Positions 7,878 through 15,448 of a stretch of 35,195 nucleotides of DNA are shown one piece after another; the first letter of the stretch is position 1, and each line of letters begins with the position of its first letter. Below the pieces are notes generated by a model. It did no database searches. It was not told the origin of the DNA and saw only the letters and a list, made by a program, of their open reading frames with translations. The position numbers and the translations under genes were made by a program. The DNA is taken from positions 1 to 35,195 of the forward strand of contig JACRIY010000099.1 in NCBI GenBank assembly GCA_016235805.1. Direction: 5' to 3'. The DNA comes from Rhodocyclales bacterium. Lineage in GTDB: Bacteria > Pseudomonadota > Gammaproteobacteria > Burkholderiales > Rhodocyclaceae.

Positions 7878-8654
7878 ATGAACCCCGACATCCTTTGCCA
7901 GCGCGACGGCGCCATTGCCACCGTCACCCTGTTCAATCCGGACAAGCTCAATGCGCTGAACGCGCTGATGTGGCGCCGCCTGCGTGAAACCATGGCCGCG
8001 CTGGCGGCCGACGATTCCCTGCGCTGCGTGATCCTGCGCGGCGAGGGTCGGGCCTTCGCCGCCGGCGGTGACCTCGAGGAGTTCAAGACCGCGCGCGCCG
8101 ACGTCGACAGCGCGCTGGCCTATCACGAGGCGGTCGGCGCGGCGCTGGGCGCCATCGAATCCTGCCCGCATCCGACCGTGGCGGCGATCCAGGGGCCCTG
8201 CGTCGGCGGCGGGCTGGAGATCGCCTGCGCCTGCGACCTGCGCATCGCGGGCGAAGGCGCGAAGTTCGGCGCGCCGATCATGAAGCTGGGCTTCTCCATG
8301 TACCCCGGCGAACTCGCCGGCTTTCTCAAGCTGGCCGGGCCGGCGGTGGCAAAGGAAATCCTGCTCGAAGGGCGTTTGCTGAACGCGGCCGAGGCTTGCG
8401 CCAAGGGCTTGCTGACCCGCGTCGTGGCGGACGATGCGGTGCCGGCCGAAGCGCAGGCGACGGCCGCGCGCATCGCCGCCGGGGCGCCGCTGGTGGCGCG
8501 CTGGCACAAGCAGTGGATCGCGCGGCTGATGGACGGCAGGCCGCTGACGCTCGACGAAAAGCGCGCCAGCTTCGCCTTCCTCGCCACGCAGGACTACGCC
8601 GAGGGCCTCGCCGCCTTCCTCGAAAAGCGGCCGCCGCGCTTTGCCGGGCGTTAG
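7878..8654 (+). CDS. Enoyl-CoA hydratase/isomerase family protein (crotonase)
   Basis: This 258-aa crotonase binds an acyl-CoA thioester. The two oxyanion-hole segments are visible: AFAAGGDL near residue 61 and CVGGGLEIACACDL near residue 110. The Glu of GLE corresponds to catalytic Glu144 of rat hydratase. The second catalytic residue, Glu164 in the QPE motif, is replaced by Ile in APIMKLG near residue 133. Simple hydratase chemistry is therefore doubtful, and isomerase, hydrolase or decarboxylase activity is possible. I chose ATG 7878 over a TTG at 7848 because crotonases normally begin a few residues before this strand. Upstream DNA has repeated TGACC motifs (7806-7860) but no clear promoter. 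It stands alone. Confidence 0.85.
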   Translation: MNPDILCQRDGAIATVTLFNPDKLNALNALMWRRLRETMAALAADDSLRCVILRGEGRAFAAGGDLEEFKTARADVDSALAYHEAVGAALGAIESCPHPTVAAIQGPCVGGGLEIACACDLRIAGEGAKFGAPIMKLGFSMYPGELAGFLKLAGPAVAKEILLEGRLLNAAEACAKGLLTRVVADDAVPAEAQATAARIAAGAPLVARWHKQWIARLMDGRPLTLDEKRASFAFLATQDYAEGLAAFLEKRPPRFAGR

Positions 8655-8779
8655 TGCTCATGGCAGGTGGAGCCACCCGTCGCTGATGAAACACGCGAAA
8701 GCGAAGTTTAAGTGGAGGCTAACGCCGGCATCATAGGAGTTAAGCAAAGCGGCCGTAAATAAAGGCGAAATGAGGCCCG

Positions 8780-8807
8780 CCCCTCCCATCCTCCCCTCGC
8801 GGGGAGG
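8780..8807. repeat. GC-rich hairpin repeat in the gap 8655-8866
   Basis: The 212-base gap between convergent genes holds CCCTCCCATCCTCCCC followed by a perfect 7-bp stem, CCTCCCC-TCGC-GGGGAGG (8790-8807). It belongs with the similar hairpins at 5677 and 18363. It may also terminate transcription from either side. I see no other feature in this gap. Confidence 0.55.
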
Positions 8808-8866
8808 CTATTGATCGGCTCGCTGCGCTCGACTGTCAGCAGTCGCTCCGAACATGTTGTTTCACG

Positions 8867-9640
8867 TCAATACGGGCTGGCGCCCTCGAAGTCGGCGCTG
8901 GCGACACGGTGCCGGGCGTAGATGTCGCGTACCCACTGTGCTCCCGGATGCTCGCGAAAGGGCGCGATCAGCGCCGCGAACAGCGGATCGACCGGTTGCG
9001 GGCTTTGCATCGGCGAGTTGTCGGGTCGTACCACGGTGGCCAGCGTAGTTGCGGCGACGATGTCGGCGATGCCGAAACGGCCGCCGACCAGGTAGCCGGT
9101 GGCCTTGGCCTGTGCCGCGACGAAATCCAGCGCCTCGTGCGCGGCGGCAATGCCGTCGGCCACGGCCGCATCGCCGGTGATGCCGTTGCCTTTTCTGACA
9201 ATCGGTGCCGCCAGCGGCACGATGAAGGAATACATGCGTTGCTTGAACGGCGATTCGGCTTCGGCGAATACGGCGGCGAAATAGCGCGGGCGACGCAACA
9301 GGGCATCGAGCACGGTGCGCCGGATGCGCGGCGTGATGTCGTCGTCGAAGTGTTGCTGGATCACCATTGCCTGCTCGCGTTCGGCAGGCGCGTCGGGCAT
9401 CAGGCGCGGTTCCGGATGGTGCTGTTCCAGCCACTCGACGATGCGGGCCGAACCGGCGACGACGGAGCCATTCTCCAGCACCAGCACCGGCGTCTGGGTG
9501 CGGCCGGTGAGCTTCTTCACCACGCCCATGTGCGGCCCCGGCAGCAGGCTGCGGCGCCGGTGCGGTACGCGCTTGAGGTCCAGCGCCCAGCGCACTTTTT
9601 CGTTGTAAGGCGAGTGTCGGAACTGGAGCAGTTCGATCAT
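8867..9640 (-). CDS. Glutathione S-transferase-like protein
   Basis: This 257-aa protein has a thioredoxin-like N-terminal domain of the GST type. The glutathione-site loop is RHSPYNEKVRWALDLK, and TPVLVLENGSVVAGSARIVEWLE carries the cis-Pro and the Ser that binds the gamma-glutamyl group. A helical C-terminal domain follows, with a GGRFGIADIVAAT segment typical of GST N-capping. No signal peptide is seen, so it is cytoplasmic. It is the last gene of a five-gene minus-strand operon with DsbB- and DsbA-like proteins, 24 bases after the DsbA-like stop, which points to thiol or disulfide metabolism. The exact substrate is unknown. Confidence 0.8.
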   Translation of the reverse strand: MIELLQFRHSPYNEKVRWALDLKRVPHRRRSLLPGPHMGVVKKLTGRTQTPVLVLENGSVVAGSARIVEWLEQHHPEPRLMPDAPAEREQAMVIQQHFDDDITPRIRRTVLDALLRRPRYFAAVFAEAESPFKQRMYSFIVPLAAPIVRKGNGITGDAAVADGIAAAHEALDFVAAQAKATGYLVGGRFGIADIVAATTLATVVRPDNSPMQSPQPVDPLFAALIAPFREHPGAQWVRDIYARHRVASADFEGASPY

Positions 9641-9664
9641 GGCCGGGCCCGGATCAGGTCCGAC

Positions 9665-10537
9665 TCAACGCGTCACCGGCTTGTCTGCCGGGGCCGCAGT
9701 CGGGGCAAGGGCCGGCGAGGCGGGCGCAACCGCCGGCGCCATGGGCAGCGCGGGCGCGGGAGCCGCCGCTGCTTTTGCCGCCGCCTCGGCCGCCGCAGAT
9801 GCCGCCTTTGCCGCCGCCGCGGCCGCCGCCTCAGCTGCCGCCTTCTTCGCCGCCAGTTCGCTCGCCACCAGTGCCTTCAGCGGGTCCTGGCCGAAGCTCG
9901 GCAGCGGCTTGCCATTGACGAAGAACTCCGGCGTCTTGCTGACGCGGAAGGCCTGCGCATCGGCCAGGTCCAGGTTGATCACGCCGGCGATGGCAGGGTC
10001 GGCCATGTCGGCTTGCAGGCGCGCGACGTCGAGGCCGGCTTTCTTCAGGTGCGGCCAGATCCTGTCGAGGTGGGCTTCGTGGTTCGCCGCCCAGTCGGAC
10101 TGGGTTTTCAGCAGCGCTTCCAGCGCCTGCCAGTACTTGTCCTGCTTGCGTGCCGCTTCGAGCGCCGCCACTACCTTGGCCGAGCCCTTGTGGAAGGGCG
10201 CGTAACGCAGAGCGACGGCGATGTTGTCGGGATTGCCGGCGCGGATCTGCTTCACGATCGGGTAGAAGGCGGCGCAGGTTTCGCAGGCGGGGTCGAAGAA
10301 TTCGACGATCATCACCGGGGCGTCGGCGCTGCCCAATAAAGGTGAGTGCGGCCGGACCATCATCGGCCCGGTGTCGGCTGATTTCGGCGTGGCGACAGGC
10401 GGCGCCTTGGCCTCGGTGCGGGCCGCCGCGATCGGGCTCGGTGGCTCCTCGCGCTCGACATTGCGCAGCAGGGCGGCGATGATGAAGGCGACCAGCAGTC
10501 CGATCGCGGCGATGATGAAAACGTTCTTCTGCTTCAT
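9665..10537 (-). CDS. Membrane-anchored DsbA-family thioredoxin with Ala/Pro-rich tail
   Basis: This 290-aa protein has one N-terminal membrane anchor (about residues 7-23) and a Pro/Ala linker. Its DsbA-like domain contains FFDPACETCAAF (Cys 85 and 88) and a cis-Pro loop, SKTPEFFVNG, near residue 208. It should oxidise or isomerise thiols in the periplasm. From about residue 230 the tail is almost pure Ala/Lys and then Ala/Pro, a low-complexity extension unusual for DsbA proteins, perhaps a helix and stalk reaching into the cell wall. Its ATG overlaps the stop of the DsbB-like gene (10534-10537), so the two are translationally coupled and very likely partners. Confidence 0.87.
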   Translation of the reverse strand: MKQKNVFIIAAIGLLVAFIIAALLRNVEREEPPSPIAAARTEAKAPPVATPKSADTGPMMVRPHSPLLGSADAPVMIVEFFDPACETCAAFYPIVKQIRAGNPDNIAVALRYAPFHKGSAKVVAALEAARKQDKYWQALEALLKTQSDWAANHEAHLDRIWPHLKKAGLDVARLQADMADPAIAGVINLDLADAQAFRVSKTPEFFVNGKPLPSFGQDPLKALVASELAAKKAAAEAAAAAAAKAASAAAEAAAKAAAAPAPALPMAPAVAPASPALAPTAAPADKPVTR

Positions 10538-10983
10538 GTGCTACTCCTTCGGTGCGCCGTGACCAGCAGCGCGATGATGGTCGAAAAGGCCACGGCCGAA
10601 AGCAGTGGGATGGTGAGGAAGCCGAACCACTGGATCACGGTTTCCGAGCAGGGTATGCCCTGCATGCAGGGCTTGAGCGGCCTGGGAATCACGCCGCTGG
10701 CCAGCAGCAGGTGGTAGCTCGCTACCAGTGCGCCGGGCACGGCCAGCGCCAGCGCAGCTCGAATGATACGGCGGTCCGGCGGAAACAGGCCGAAAGGCAG
10801 GATCAGCGCCAGCGGGAACATGAAGATTCGTTGATACCAGCACAGTACGCAGATCGGCAGTTCCACGACCTCGCCGAAGTACAGCGCGCCCAGCGTGGAT
10901 GCGGCCGCGACCAGCCAGGCGGCGAACAGTGGCGCCCATGCCGGCTCGGTCCCGGCGGCGGGCTGAATGGATGCGTTGCCCAA
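10534..10983 (-). CDS. DsbB/BdbC-like disulfide bond formation membrane protein
   Basis: This four-helix protein of about 149 aa carries both redox pairs of the family. The first is CVLC (Cys 45 and 48) in PICVLCWYQRIFMFPL; the second is Cys 106 and 112 in KPCMQGIPCSE. Such proteins pass electrons from a DsbA partner to quinones. The CxxC with five residues between the second pair is closer to BdbC than to E. coli DsbB. No in-frame ATG precedes the first helix, so I used the TTG at 10983, which has a weak GGAAAA upstream. The gene overlaps its DsbA-like partner by ATGA. Confidence 0.85.
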   Translation of the reverse strand: MGNASIQPAAGTEPAWAPLFAAWLVAAASTLGALYFGEVVELPICVLCWYQRIFMFPLALILPFGLFPPDRRIIRAALALAVPGALVASYHLLLASGVIPRPLKPCMQGIPCSETVIQWFGFLTIPLLSAVAFSTIIALLVTAHRRSST

Positions 10984-11000
10984 TCGGTTTTCCGCGCCGG

Positions 11001-11762
11001 TCAGATGCCGGACAGGATGGGTACCGGCCGGAACTCGCGCACCGTTTTGCCGGGTGGCAGCACCGGATCAAAAGTCGGCGCCGGCAGCACGGCGGGGAAC
11101 TCGACGCTTTCCAGCGTGGTGCTGCCGATGTACTGGCCCATGGCGAAATGGCGTTCCAGCATGGCCACCATGCGGCCGTCGATTCGCCGGTAGTTTTCAT
11201 AAATGGTGCCGAACTCCATCGAGGAGTGGTCGATGGTCAAAATGCCGCGCGAACGCTGCACCAGCATCGAGTCCGGATCGATTTCGACGATCAACTGGAT
11301 GCCTTCCCGCACCTGCCACTGCAGCGTGCGCAATGGCTTGCGAAAGCCGGTGGGAGGTTCGCCGAGGTCGACCACCTGCCGCGCGTTGTCGCGCAGCCGC
11401 CACGGCAGCGCCATGCGCGCGGCCTGCAGCAACAGCGCGCCATGCATCGCGGCGACCGCCGGCCGGCCCTGCTGCCAGGCCTCGGCGCCGCGCAGCAGTC
11501 GCATCTCCGGCGTGCCCGGATAGCCGATGTCAATGCGGAAGCGGTCGGGCGCCTGCCACCAGCGTTCCACCGGGCCCTTGCCGCGCCGGGTCGATTCGGT
11601 CGTCCCGCGTTCGTGGATCGCCGTCGGCGTTGCACCGCCGCCGTACTCGGCGACGACTTCGTCAAGGAAGGCGACGGCCTCTGCCCGTGCCGTCGCCGCC
11701 AGCAGTGCCAGCAACAGTGCCAGCAGCGCGGTTGCGAATCTGTCGAAGGTAACGGCGTTCAT
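11001..11762 (-). CDS. Exported protein of unknown function, possibly LolA-like
   Basis: This 253-aa protein has a clear signal peptide (hydrophobic residues 10-24, cleavage after ATARA). The mature part is beta-rich. It repeatedly shows patterns that recall LolA/LolB-like lipid-binding folds: RWWQAPDRFRIDIGYPG, MRLLRGAEAWQQ and LQWQVREGIQLIVEIDP. I cannot show a LolA motif strictly, so the assignment stays tentative. It lies 17 bases upstream of the DsbB-like gene and 38 bases downstream of another exported protein, in one operon. There are no cysteines in the segments read, so it is not an obvious Dsb substrate. Confidence 0.6.
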   Translation of the reverse strand: MNAVTFDRFATALLALLLALLAATARAEAVAFLDEVVAEYGGGATPTAIHERGTTESTRRGKGPVERWWQAPDRFRIDIGYPGTPEMRLLRGAEAWQQGRPAVAAMHGALLLQAARMALPWRLRDNARQVVDLGEPPTGFRKPLRTLQWQVREGIQLIVEIDPDSMLVQRSRGILTIDHSSMEFGTIYENYRRIDGRMVAMLERHFAMGQYIGSTTLESVEFPAVLPAPTFDPVLPPGKTVREFRPVPILSGI

Positions 11763-11800
11763 GTGCACTCCCTGGCGTTGTCGGCGTCGCGCGCGGCGCT

Positions 11801-12244
11801 TCAGGAATCGAGGCGGCCCTTTTGCTCGGGCTGTGGCGCGCGCGGCGGCGCGGCCTTGGGTTCGACATTCACCTTGGCGCCCCCCAGGCTCTGGGTGATC
11901 TCGATCACGCCGGAAAAGATCCGCTGCTCGGGGTTCTTCAGGCAGTAGGCGTCGAGCAGGGGAATCAGCACCGCGACACCGGCAACCACCGGGCTGGCCG
12001 TCGCGCTGCCGCTGCGGGCGTAGATGTTGTGGCCGGCGATGAAGCCCTGTGCCCATTCCAGCACCATCGCGCGCGATTCGGCATTGCGCGATTCCTTCCA
12101 CTGCTGCCACTCTGCGCACTTGCGGATGCCCATTCCGGCCAGCTTGACGTCGCGCGACGGTCCCTGCGCAGCACCGTCGGTGGCGGCAAGCAGCAGCGCC
12201 AGCGTCAGGGCGGGAAACAGCAGGCAGGCGCGCGGCATGGACAT
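11801..12244 (-). CDS. Exported small protein, Rap1a/Tai-like pattern
   Basis: This 147-aa protein has a signal peptide ending at AAQG and two conserved cysteines (KCAEWQQWK and DAYCLKNPEQ). The order of elements is Cys, then WAQGFIAGHN, then Cys-x-x-x-Pro, then a helical VIEITQSL. That recalls the Rap1a/Tai immunity or HdeA-like small periplasmic domains, but the likeness is only at pattern level. A Pro/Lys-rich tail follows. It starts the operon that continues with the LolA-like and Dsb-like genes, and its two Cys could form a disulfide made by that system. The ATG at 12244 or 12238 could be used; neither has a Shine-Dalgarno. Confidence 0.55.
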   Translation of the reverse strand: MSMPRACLLFPALTLALLLAATDGAAQGPSRDVKLAGMGIRKCAEWQQWKESRNAESRAMVLEWAQGFIAGHNIYARSGSATASPVVAGVAVLIPLLDAYCLKNPEQRIFSGVIEITQSLGGAKVNVEPKAAPPRAPQPEQKGRLDS

Positions 12245-12360
12245 CGTGGGGCGGGGAGGGGGCGGCGGGGAAGCGATATCCTAGCAGCCTGTCGGACTTT
12301 AGGCGCGGGTGCGACGGCATCTGTTTTGGCGCATCGCGGCGTTGCCCGGCGGGTTTGCCT

Positions 12361-13470
12361 TCAGACGGCCAAGCGCTGCGCGACATGCTCGGCGAGCGCC
12401 AGGCTGGCGGTGAGGCCCGGCGATTCGATACCGTAGAGGCAGACCAGCCCGCCACAACCGTGGTCGGCGGGGCCGGAAATCAGGAAATCACAGGCAGCAG
12501 CGCCCGGCGCATGGGGCTTGGGCCGTATCCCGGCATAGGCCGGCAGCAGCGCGCCGTCGGCCAGTTGCGGCCAGTAGCGGCGCACTTCAGCGTAGAAGGC
12601 GTCGGCGCGTCGAGGGTCCACCGTGTAGTCGATGCCTTCTATCCATTCCACGTCGGGGCCGAAGCGCGCCTGCCCGCCGAGGTCCAGCGTCAGGTGCACG
12701 CCGAGCCCGGCAGCTTCCGGCACCGGGTAGACCAGGCGCGAGAACGGCGCGCGGCCGGCCAGTGAATAGTAGTTGCCCTTGGCATAGTGCAGCGGCGGCA
12801 CCGATTCGGCTGGCAGGCCGTTCAGGCGGCGGGCGACGCCCTGCGCGCCGAGGCCGGCGCAGTTCACCACCGTCGTCGCGTGCAACTGCATGACGTCGTC
12901 TGCAGCGCCGCCGATTTCCAGCACGATGCCGTCGCCGACGATGGCGCCGCCGCGCACCGGGCTGTTCACCGCGAGTACCGCGCCGTCGCGTTCGGCATCG
13001 CCGAGTAGCGAAAGCATCAGGGCGTGGCTGTCGATGATGCCGGTCGAGGGCGAAAGCAGCGCCGCGGTGCATTCCAGTTCGGGTTCCAGCGCGCGGGCGG
13101 CGTCGCGCGACAAGGGTTGCAGGTCGTGCACGCCATTGGCCGCCGCACCGGCCGCGATGCGGCCGAGCTGCTGCGCTTGCGCGTCACTGGTGGCGACGAT
13201 CAGCTTGCCGCAGCGGCGGTGGGGGATGCCGCGCTCCGCGCAGTAGGCGTACAGCCGCTGGCGGCCGGCGACGCACAGCCGCGCCTTGAGCGAACCGGCC
13301 GCGTAGTAGATGCCGGCATGGATCACCTCGCTGTTGCGCGCGCTGATGCCGGTGCCGAAGGCAGCTTCCGCTTCGAGGACCAGCACCTCGCGCCCGCGCG
13401 CGGCAAGTTCCCGCGCCACGGCCAGGCCGACGACACCGGCACCTATGATGGCGCAATCGATTTTTTCCAT
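12361..13470 (-). CDS. FAD-dependent oxidoreductase, L-2-hydroxyglutarate oxidase-like
   Basis: This 369-aa protein of the DAO family begins with the dinucleotide fold [15 protein letters not shown] and an acidic VLVLEAE. It has the segment [20 protein letters not shown], typical of LhgO/L2HGDH proteins, where the His-Ala-Gly-Ile-Tyr stretch lines the flavin and substrate. [12 protein letters not shown] and a C-terminal [18 protein letters not shown] complete the family pattern. It would oxidise L-2-hydroxyglutarate or a related 2-hydroxyacid and feed electrons to quinone or oxygen. No Shine-Dalgarno is visible before the ATG. It is divergent from the DsrE-family gene with a 69-base shared promoter region (13471-13539). 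Confidence 0.82.
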   Translation of the reverse strand: MEKIDCAIIGAGVVGLAVARELAARGREVLVLEAEAAFGTGISARNSEVIHAGIYYAAGSLKARLCVAGRQRLYAYCAERGIPHRRCGKLIVATSDAQAQQLGRIAAGAAANGVHDLQPLSRDAARALEPELECTAALLSPSTGIIDSHALMLSLLGDAERDGAVLAVNSPVRGGAIVGDGIVLEIGGAADDVMQLHATTVVNCAGLGAQGVARRLNGLPAESVPPLHYAKGNYYSLAGRAPFSRLVYPVPEAAGLGVHLTLDLGGQARFGPDVEWIEGIDYTVDPRRADAFYAEVRRYWPQLADGALLPAYAGIRPKPHAPGAAACDFLISGPADHGCGGLVCLYGIESPGLTASLALAEHVAQRLAV

Positions 13471-13539
13471 GAATTTTTTGTGGCAGAGTAATACGCTTCA
13501 AGGATAACCGAAGGCCCCTCGCGGGCAAGGAGCAGCAGC

Positions 13540-14001
13540 ATGCACAGACGATCGATCGCCACTTTTGGCCTGCTGGCCCTGCTGCTCGCGGCACCCGCGG
13601 TGGCGCCTGCAGTGGCACTTGCCGCCGACGCCCCGGCGAAGGCCGCCGGCAAGGCAGCGGTGAAACCGCGCGTGGTGTTCCAGATCAACGAGGACGATTC
13701 GCGCAAATGGCACACCGTGCTGGCCAACCTCAACAACGTCCAGGAGGAACTGGGCGGCAGGGCCGAGATCTCGGTGGTCGTCATCGGGCCGGGGCTGGGC
13801 ATGCTCAAGCTCGACGCGCTGACCGCCAACGGGGTGCAGGACGCCATGACCGCCGGCGTGCGCTTCGTCGCCTGCGGCAATTCGATGCAGTCGATGAAAC
13901 TGACCAAGGACGACATGATCGACGGCATCGACTACGCCCGGGCCGGCTATGTCGAAATCATGCGTTTGCAGAAGCGCGGCCATGCCTACATCCGACCTTA
14001 G
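13540..14001 (+). CDS. Secreted DsrE/DsrF-family protein, paralogue 1
   Basis: This 153-aa protein has a signal peptide ending near ALAADA and an Ala/Lys linker. Its DsrE-type domain starts VVFQINEDDSRKWHTVLANL and has VVVIGPGLGMLKL. One cysteine (VRFVACGNSMQSMKL) sits where DsrE-family sulfur carriers have their reactive Cys. It ends with the AGYVEIMRLQKRGHAYIRP tail, shared with the second paralogue at 25486. Family members bind or transfer sulfane sulfur, so a periplasmic sulfur-handling role is plausible but unproven. The ATG follows AAGGAG. Its 3' end overlaps the next gene by 20 bases. Confidence 0.8.
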   Translation: MHRRSIATFGLLALLLAAPAVAPAVALAADAPAKAAGKAAVKPRVVFQINEDDSRKWHTVLANLNNVQEELGGRAEISVVVIGPGLGMLKLDALTANGVQDAMTAGVRFVACGNSMQSMKLTKDDMIDGIDYARAGYVEIMRLQKRGHAYIRP

Positions 14002-14668
14002 TACGGACGTGAGCGCGCTGGTCGACTGGTCAGCGATCGACACCGTCCTGCTCGACATGGACGGCACCCTGCTCGACCTGAACTTCGACAACCATTTCTG
14101 GCAGGTGCACCTGCCGCAACGCTATGCCGAGTCGCGCGGCATGTCGCCGGCGGCAGGGCGCGAGGAACTGATGGCGCGCTACCATGGCCGCGCTGGAACC
14201 CTGGAGTGGTACTCGGTGGATTTTTGGGAGACCGCGCTGGAACTCGACATCATGCGCTTCAAGGAAGAAGTGGCGCACCTGATCGACATCCACCCGCACG
14301 TGCCGGCATTCCTCGATGCGCTGCGCGCCAGCGGCCGCCGCGTAGTGCTGGCGACCAATGCCCACCACAAGAGCGTGACGCTCAAGATGGCGAAGACCGG
14401 GCTCACGCCGCGCTTCGATGCCATCGTCAGTTCGCACGCGCTGGGCGCGGCCAAGGAAGAGCAGGCCTTCTGGCAACGGCTGCGCGAGATCGAGCCCTTC
14501 GACCCGGCGCGCACCCTGCTGGTGGACGACAGCCTGCCGGTGCTCGACAGCGCGCGCCGCTACGGCATCGGGCACCTGGTGACGATCAGGAAGCCGGATA
14601 CCGCCAAGCCGGAAAAGGACACCGGCGACTATCCGGCGATCGACGATTTCTCGCAGTTGATGCCCTGA
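13982..14668 (+). CDS. yrfG: HAD-family GMP/IMP nucleotidase (YrfG-like)
   Basis: This 228-aa cytoplasmic haloacid-dehalogenase phosphatase has the nucleophile motif DMDGT at residues 25-29. It then has NFDNHFWQVHLP, a stretch characteristic of YrfG proteins. Motif 2 is VLATNAHH, the Lys is in LGAAKEEQAFW, and motif 4 is LLVDDSLPVLDSA. E. coli YrfG dephosphorylates GMP and IMP. I chose the ATG at 13982 because the protein then begins a short distance before the fold; an upstream ATG at 13949 lies deep inside the DsrE gene. Overlap with dsrE suggests coupling. Confidence 0.85.
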   Translation: MPTSDLSTDVSALVDWSAIDTVLLDMDGTLLDLNFDNHFWQVHLPQRYAESRGMSPAAGREELMARYHGRAGTLEWYSVDFWETALELDIMRFKEEVAHLIDIHPHVPAFLDALRASGRRVVLATNAHHKSVTLKMAKTGLTPRFDAIVSSHALGAAKEEQAFWQRLREIEPFDPARTLLVDDSLPVLDSARRYGIGHLVTIRKPDTAKPEKDTGDYPAIDDFSQLMP

Positions 14669-14740
14669 GCCCGAGCGGTCGGCGGCGCTGCCTGCTCTTG
14701 CTGCGCTGCCGCTTGACTCAGGCGGCCGGTGCCCTGTAAG

Positions 14741-14750
14741 TTGTATACAA
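14741..14750. promoter_or_regulatory. GntR/FCD operator palindrome upstream of matR
   Basis: TTGTATACAA is a perfect 10-bp palindrome 8 bases before the matR start and overlaps the likely -10 region. FadR-subfamily GntR regulators bind short palindromes of this kind. From memory, the MatR operator of Rhizobium leguminosarum bv. trifolii has the same TTGTATACA core. MatR would repress the whole operon until malonate or malonyl-CoA releases it. Confidence 0.75.
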
Positions 14751-14758
14751 AATATCGT

Positions 14759-15448
14759 ATGCAACAGAAAAGTCACGTGAAATCAAAGGTCAATCGTTCT
14801 TCCCTGTCGGAGCAGGCGGTGGGTTTGTTGCGTGAGCGCATCTACAACCACGCCCTGTTGCCGGGCCAGCGGCTGGACGAGGCGCTGCTGGCCGAACAGA
14901 TGGGCATCAGCCGCACGCCCTTGCGCGAGGCGCTCAAGGTGCTCTCCGCCGAGGGCCTGGTCGACCTGCAACCGCACAAGGGCTGCTTCGTCGCCGAACT
15001 GAGCCTGCGCGACCTGGAGGAAATCTTCCCGATCATGGCCACGCTGGAGGGCCGCGTCGCCCACGAGGTCGCGCAAAAGCGTACGCCAGCCCAGCTCAGG
15101 GCGCTTGACGCGTTGCACGAAAAGCTGGAGAAGCATGCCGCGGCCGGCGACGTGGATCGCTATTACGAGACCAACTATGTCTTCCACGACCAGATGCAGA
15201 CCTGCGCCGGCAACCGCTGGCTGCAGATCGTGATCGGCGACCTGAGGAAGCTGCTGAAGCTCTCGCGCCACCATTCGCTGCGCCTCGAGGGGCGGCTCGC
15301 GGCCTCGCTGGCCGAGCATCGCGCGCTAATGCAGGCGCTGCACCGGCAGGATGCCGACGCCGCCGAGCGCGTCATGCGCGAACACCTGCTGGCGCAACTG
15401 GCCGCGCTGCGCCAGATGTCGCTGGCGACGGAGGCGCACGATGGTTGA
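14759..15448 (+). CDS. matR: GntR-family (FCD) regulator of malonate use
   Basis: This 229-aa regulator has an N-terminal winged helix (ALLAEQMGISRTPLREALKVL at about residues 40-62, followed by the VDLQPHKGCFV wing). A helical FCD ligand domain contains the metal-binding pattern YVFHDQM and a later AEHRALMQAL with His. It is the first gene of a malonate operon with a palindromic operator just upstream, so it probably regulates itself and the operon. The start at 14759 has no Shine-Dalgarno; a GTG at 14776 is an alternative. Its stop overlaps matA by 8 bases. Confidence 0.88.
   Translation: MQQKSHVKSKVNRSSLSEQAVGLLRERIYNHALLPGQRLDEALLAEQMGISRTPLREALKVLSAEGLVDLQPHKGCFVAELSLRDLEEIFPIMATLEGRVAHEVAQKRTPAQLRALDALHEKLEKHAAAGDVDRYYETNYVFHDQMQTCAGNRWLQIVIGDLRKLLKLSRHHSLRLEGRLAASLAEHRALMQALHRQDADAAERVMREHLLAQLAALRQMSLATEAHDG

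Noticed and set aside
9740..9850. GCC/GGC-rich stretch that looks like a microsatellite
   Set aside because: It is coding DNA for the Ala-rich tail; the unit is irregular and no pure repeat is present.
8909..10339. 476-codon plus-strand frame antisense to the GST and DsbA-like genes
   Set aside because: Its Cys/Arg-rich part is just the complement of the Ala-rich DsbA tail.
12280..12360. CAGCCTGTCGGACTTT-like sequence resembling a transposon end
   Set aside because: No matching inverted end or transposase is visible in the window.
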